From the NCBI RefSeq assembly GCF_005484585.1, contig NZ_CP039435.1, forward strand, positions 2,108,001 to 2,172,000: 64,000 nucleotides of DNA, in the 5' to 3' direction. The stretch's first letter is position 1; each line of letters starts with the position of its first letter. Below, in pieces: positions 63,004-64,000 of the stretch. The position numbers and the translations under genes were made by a program. The notes below the pieces were generated by a model. That model searched no databases. It was not told where the DNA came from and was given only the letters and a program-made list of their open reading frames with translations. The DNA comes from Brevundimonas sp. SGAir0440 (GTDB taxonomy: Bacteria > Pseudomonadota > Alphaproteobacteria > Caulobacterales > Caulobacteraceae).

Positions 63004-63059
63004 CCCATATTTAACCCGGATGCCCGCCCCCAAACCATTTTCTTCAAAGGGCAATCGCC

Positions 63060-63245
63060 ATGAATTTCGTCCGCGATTACATCCTGCCTCGCCTCAAAGA
63101 GCGCAGCACCTACGTCGGTCTCGTGGCTCTCGCGACCGCCTTCGGCATCGCCGTTGATCCGGCCTATGTCGATGTCGCTCTGGCAGTCGGCGCCGCTATC
63201 GGTGGCGTGATTGGCATCGTCTGGAAAGACGCGCCCGCCGCGTGA
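63060..63245 (+). CDS. Holin-like small membrane protein
   Basis: A 61-residue phage protein with a basic N-terminus (MNFVRDYILPRLKERST) and two hydrophobic segments, YVGLVALATAFGIAV and YVDVALAVGAAIGGVIGIVW. Such short proteins in podophages are often holins or of unknown membrane role. The stop overlaps the next GTG (GTGA). Confidence 0.65.
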   Translation: MNFVRDYILPRLKERSTYVGLVALATAFGIAVDPAYVDVALAVGAAIGGVIGIVWKDAPAA

Positions 63246-63456
63246 GCAGACACCAGCCCGCCGCTCACGGCGTCCGCGACACCTTCCCGACCAACATTCC
63301 CGACCTCATCAAGTGGCTCGACATCTTCTGTCCCGAGCCTATGCCGCGCCCGGTCAGACGATTGAGGAAGTGATGTTCGCGGCCGGTCGCCGCGATCTCG
63401 CCCGCCAACTTCAACGCCAGTTCGAACGATCTCTTGAGCGGCCGAACGCCCTCTAA
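63242..63456 (+). pseudogene. Small conserved-type phage protein split by a -1 frameshift
   Basis: Frame one starts at a GTG at 63242 (overlapping the previous stop) and reads SRHQPAAHGVRDTF, PTNIPDLIKWLDIFCPE, then runs into PMPRPVRRLRK and a stop at 63371-63373. Frame minus one continues sensibly from the same point as YAAPGQTIEEVMFAAGRRDL, ARQLQRQFERSLERPNAL, ending at 63456. Together they give one protein of about 70 residues with the layout of small T7-type podophage proteins found before the connector gene. The break is near 63338; it is a mutation, a sequencing error or recoding. Confidence 0.5.
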
Positions 63457-63468
63457 CGGAGACCGCTC

Positions 63469-63765
63469 ATGTGTTCCCTTTTCAAGAAACCGAAGGTGGT
63501 TTCTGCGCCGGTCGCGGCTGACGCCCCGATCCTTCGCAACCCCTATCTCGACGGCCTCGACGCCGTTGTCCGCGCCCGTCAGAGCGGTGTTCGCGCCCTG
63601 ACGATCCGCAAGGCCACGGGCACACCGAGCGTCCCCGGCGCGACGACTACACCGTCCAGCCCGACGCTTCCGGCAACGCCGAACGTCGCCACCGGAAACA
63701 CTCTCTCCGACCTCGCGCGCCCGTCGCTGGCGATCACGAGCAGAACCCTCTCTTCGAAAGTCTAA
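63469..63765 (+). CDS. Hypothetical phage protein
   Basis: A 98-residue ORF 10 bp before the connector gene. The N-terminus (MCSLFKKPKVVSAPVAADAP) contains a Cys at position 2, then a short helical part (PYLDGLDAVVRARQSGVRAL) and a Ser/Thr/Pro-rich tail. GGAGA precedes the ATG. No family recognised. Small MC-starting proteins before the connector are common in T7-like phages. Confidence 0.6.
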   Translation: MCSLFKKPKVVSAPVAADAPILRNPYLDGLDAVVRARQSGVRALTIRKATGTPSVPGATTTPSSPTLPATPNVATGNTLSDLARPSLAITSRTLSSKV

Positions 63766-63774
63766 CCCTACCGC

Positions 63775-64000
63775 ATGAAGACCGCAGCAGCGCGTTTCAG
63801 CGCGCTGTCGGTCGCCCGCAACTCCGTTCTGGAGAAGGCGCGTGAGGCATCGCGGCTGACCATTCCCGGCTTGATCCCAGAGATCGGCCAGAATGAACAC
63901 TACAGCCCGACCCAACCCTATCAGTCGGCGGGCGCACACGGCCTCCGCAGCCTGTCGGCGCGGTTGCTCTCGACCCTGTTTCCGACCTCGGTCCAGTTCT
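63775..64000 (+). CDS. Head-to-tail connector (portal), T7 gp8-like, N-terminal part
   Basis: Starts at the ATG at 63775 and runs off the window after 75 residues. It reads SVARNSVLEKAREASRLTIP, QPYQSAGAHGLRSLSARLLS, TLFPTSVQF, the typical N-terminal block of T7-type connector proteins (AR..A.LT.P, then Y.S.GA.GL..L...L...LFP...F). The connector forms the DNA entry ring of the capsid. It marks the start of the structural module. Confidence 0.85.
   Translation, partial: MKTAAARFSALSVARNSVLEKAREASRLTIPGLIPEIGQNEHYSPTQPYQSAGAHGLRSLSARLLSTLFPTSVQF

Larger units (their letters stand above)
57811..64000 (+). mobile_element. Left part of a T7-like (autographivirus-type) prophage
   Basis: From the candidate attachment core to the right edge the genes are of phage type: integrase, regulator, single-subunit RNA polymerase, short overlapping ORFs, holin-like protein and head-tail connector. 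The right end, capsid and tail genes are outside the window. Base composition is a little lower in G/C than in the neighbouring carotenoid genes. Confidence 0.85.

Noticed and set aside
62770..63063. 97-codon plus-strand frame between two phage genes
   Set aside because: The antisense frame has a clear zinc-finger pattern, while this frame shows none and no coupling to its neighbours.

Overview
The window is GC-rich (high G/C third positions throughout) and its gene content points to an alphaproteobacterium of the Caulobacterales, most likely Brevundimonas. The main reasons are a carotenoid cluster with crtW, crtYIB, crtE, a type 2 idi, crtZ and a crtG-like gene, a bactofilin, Caulobacter-type promoters, and an IscR-led SUF operon. 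This is inference from gene families and order; no database was searched.

Positions 1-16370 hold housekeeping genes: an aminopeptidase P, prmA, an Ala/Lys/Pro-rich histone-H1-like protein, a DEAD-box helicase, a diguanylate cyclase and a PlsC acyltransferase. An eight-gene minus-strand Fe-S operon follows (iscR, a type I cysteine desulfurase, sufBCDS, sufT, sufA), then an alpha/beta-hydrolase-fold protein that has lost its nucleophile. Positions 16375-30218 carry ahpCF peroxide defence, a DUF1343/NamZ muramidase, tyrS behind a repeat-rich leader, a GIY-YIG gene between inverted REP-like hairpins, a Bcp peroxiredoxin, a bactofilin, prfB with its programmed +1 frameshift, PBP1A, Ohr, CobS, a YvlD-type membrane protein and a HIT protein.

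Positions 30215-37195 form one minus-strand unit, cyoABCD-surf1-regB-regA, joining a quinol oxidase to the redox-sensing RegBA system. Positions 37310-48011 hold an MFS transporter, a secreted alpha/beta hydrolase with a TonB-dependent receptor, and dctA divergent from dctBD, with probable DctD sites between them.

Positions 48031-57712 are the carotenoid cluster, split into short opposing units: crtG-like (-), crtZ (+), idi (-), crtE plus a two-gene ABC-2 transporter (+), crtYIB (-) and crtW (+). Together these should make isoprenoid precursors, phytoene, lycopene, beta-carotene and then ketolated and hydroxylated xanthophylls of the astaxanthin type, possibly 2-hydroxylated. The ABC transporter sits inside the crtE operon and has no assigned role.

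From about 57811 to the right edge lies the left end of a prophage: tyrosine integrase, a winged-helix-like regulator, a complete T7-type single-subunit RNA polymerase, small phage genes (one broken by a frameshift, one antisense zinc-finger ORF, one holin-like) and the start of a T7 gp8-like head-tail connector. No DNA replication module lies between the polymerase and the connector. This is the most unusual part of the window.
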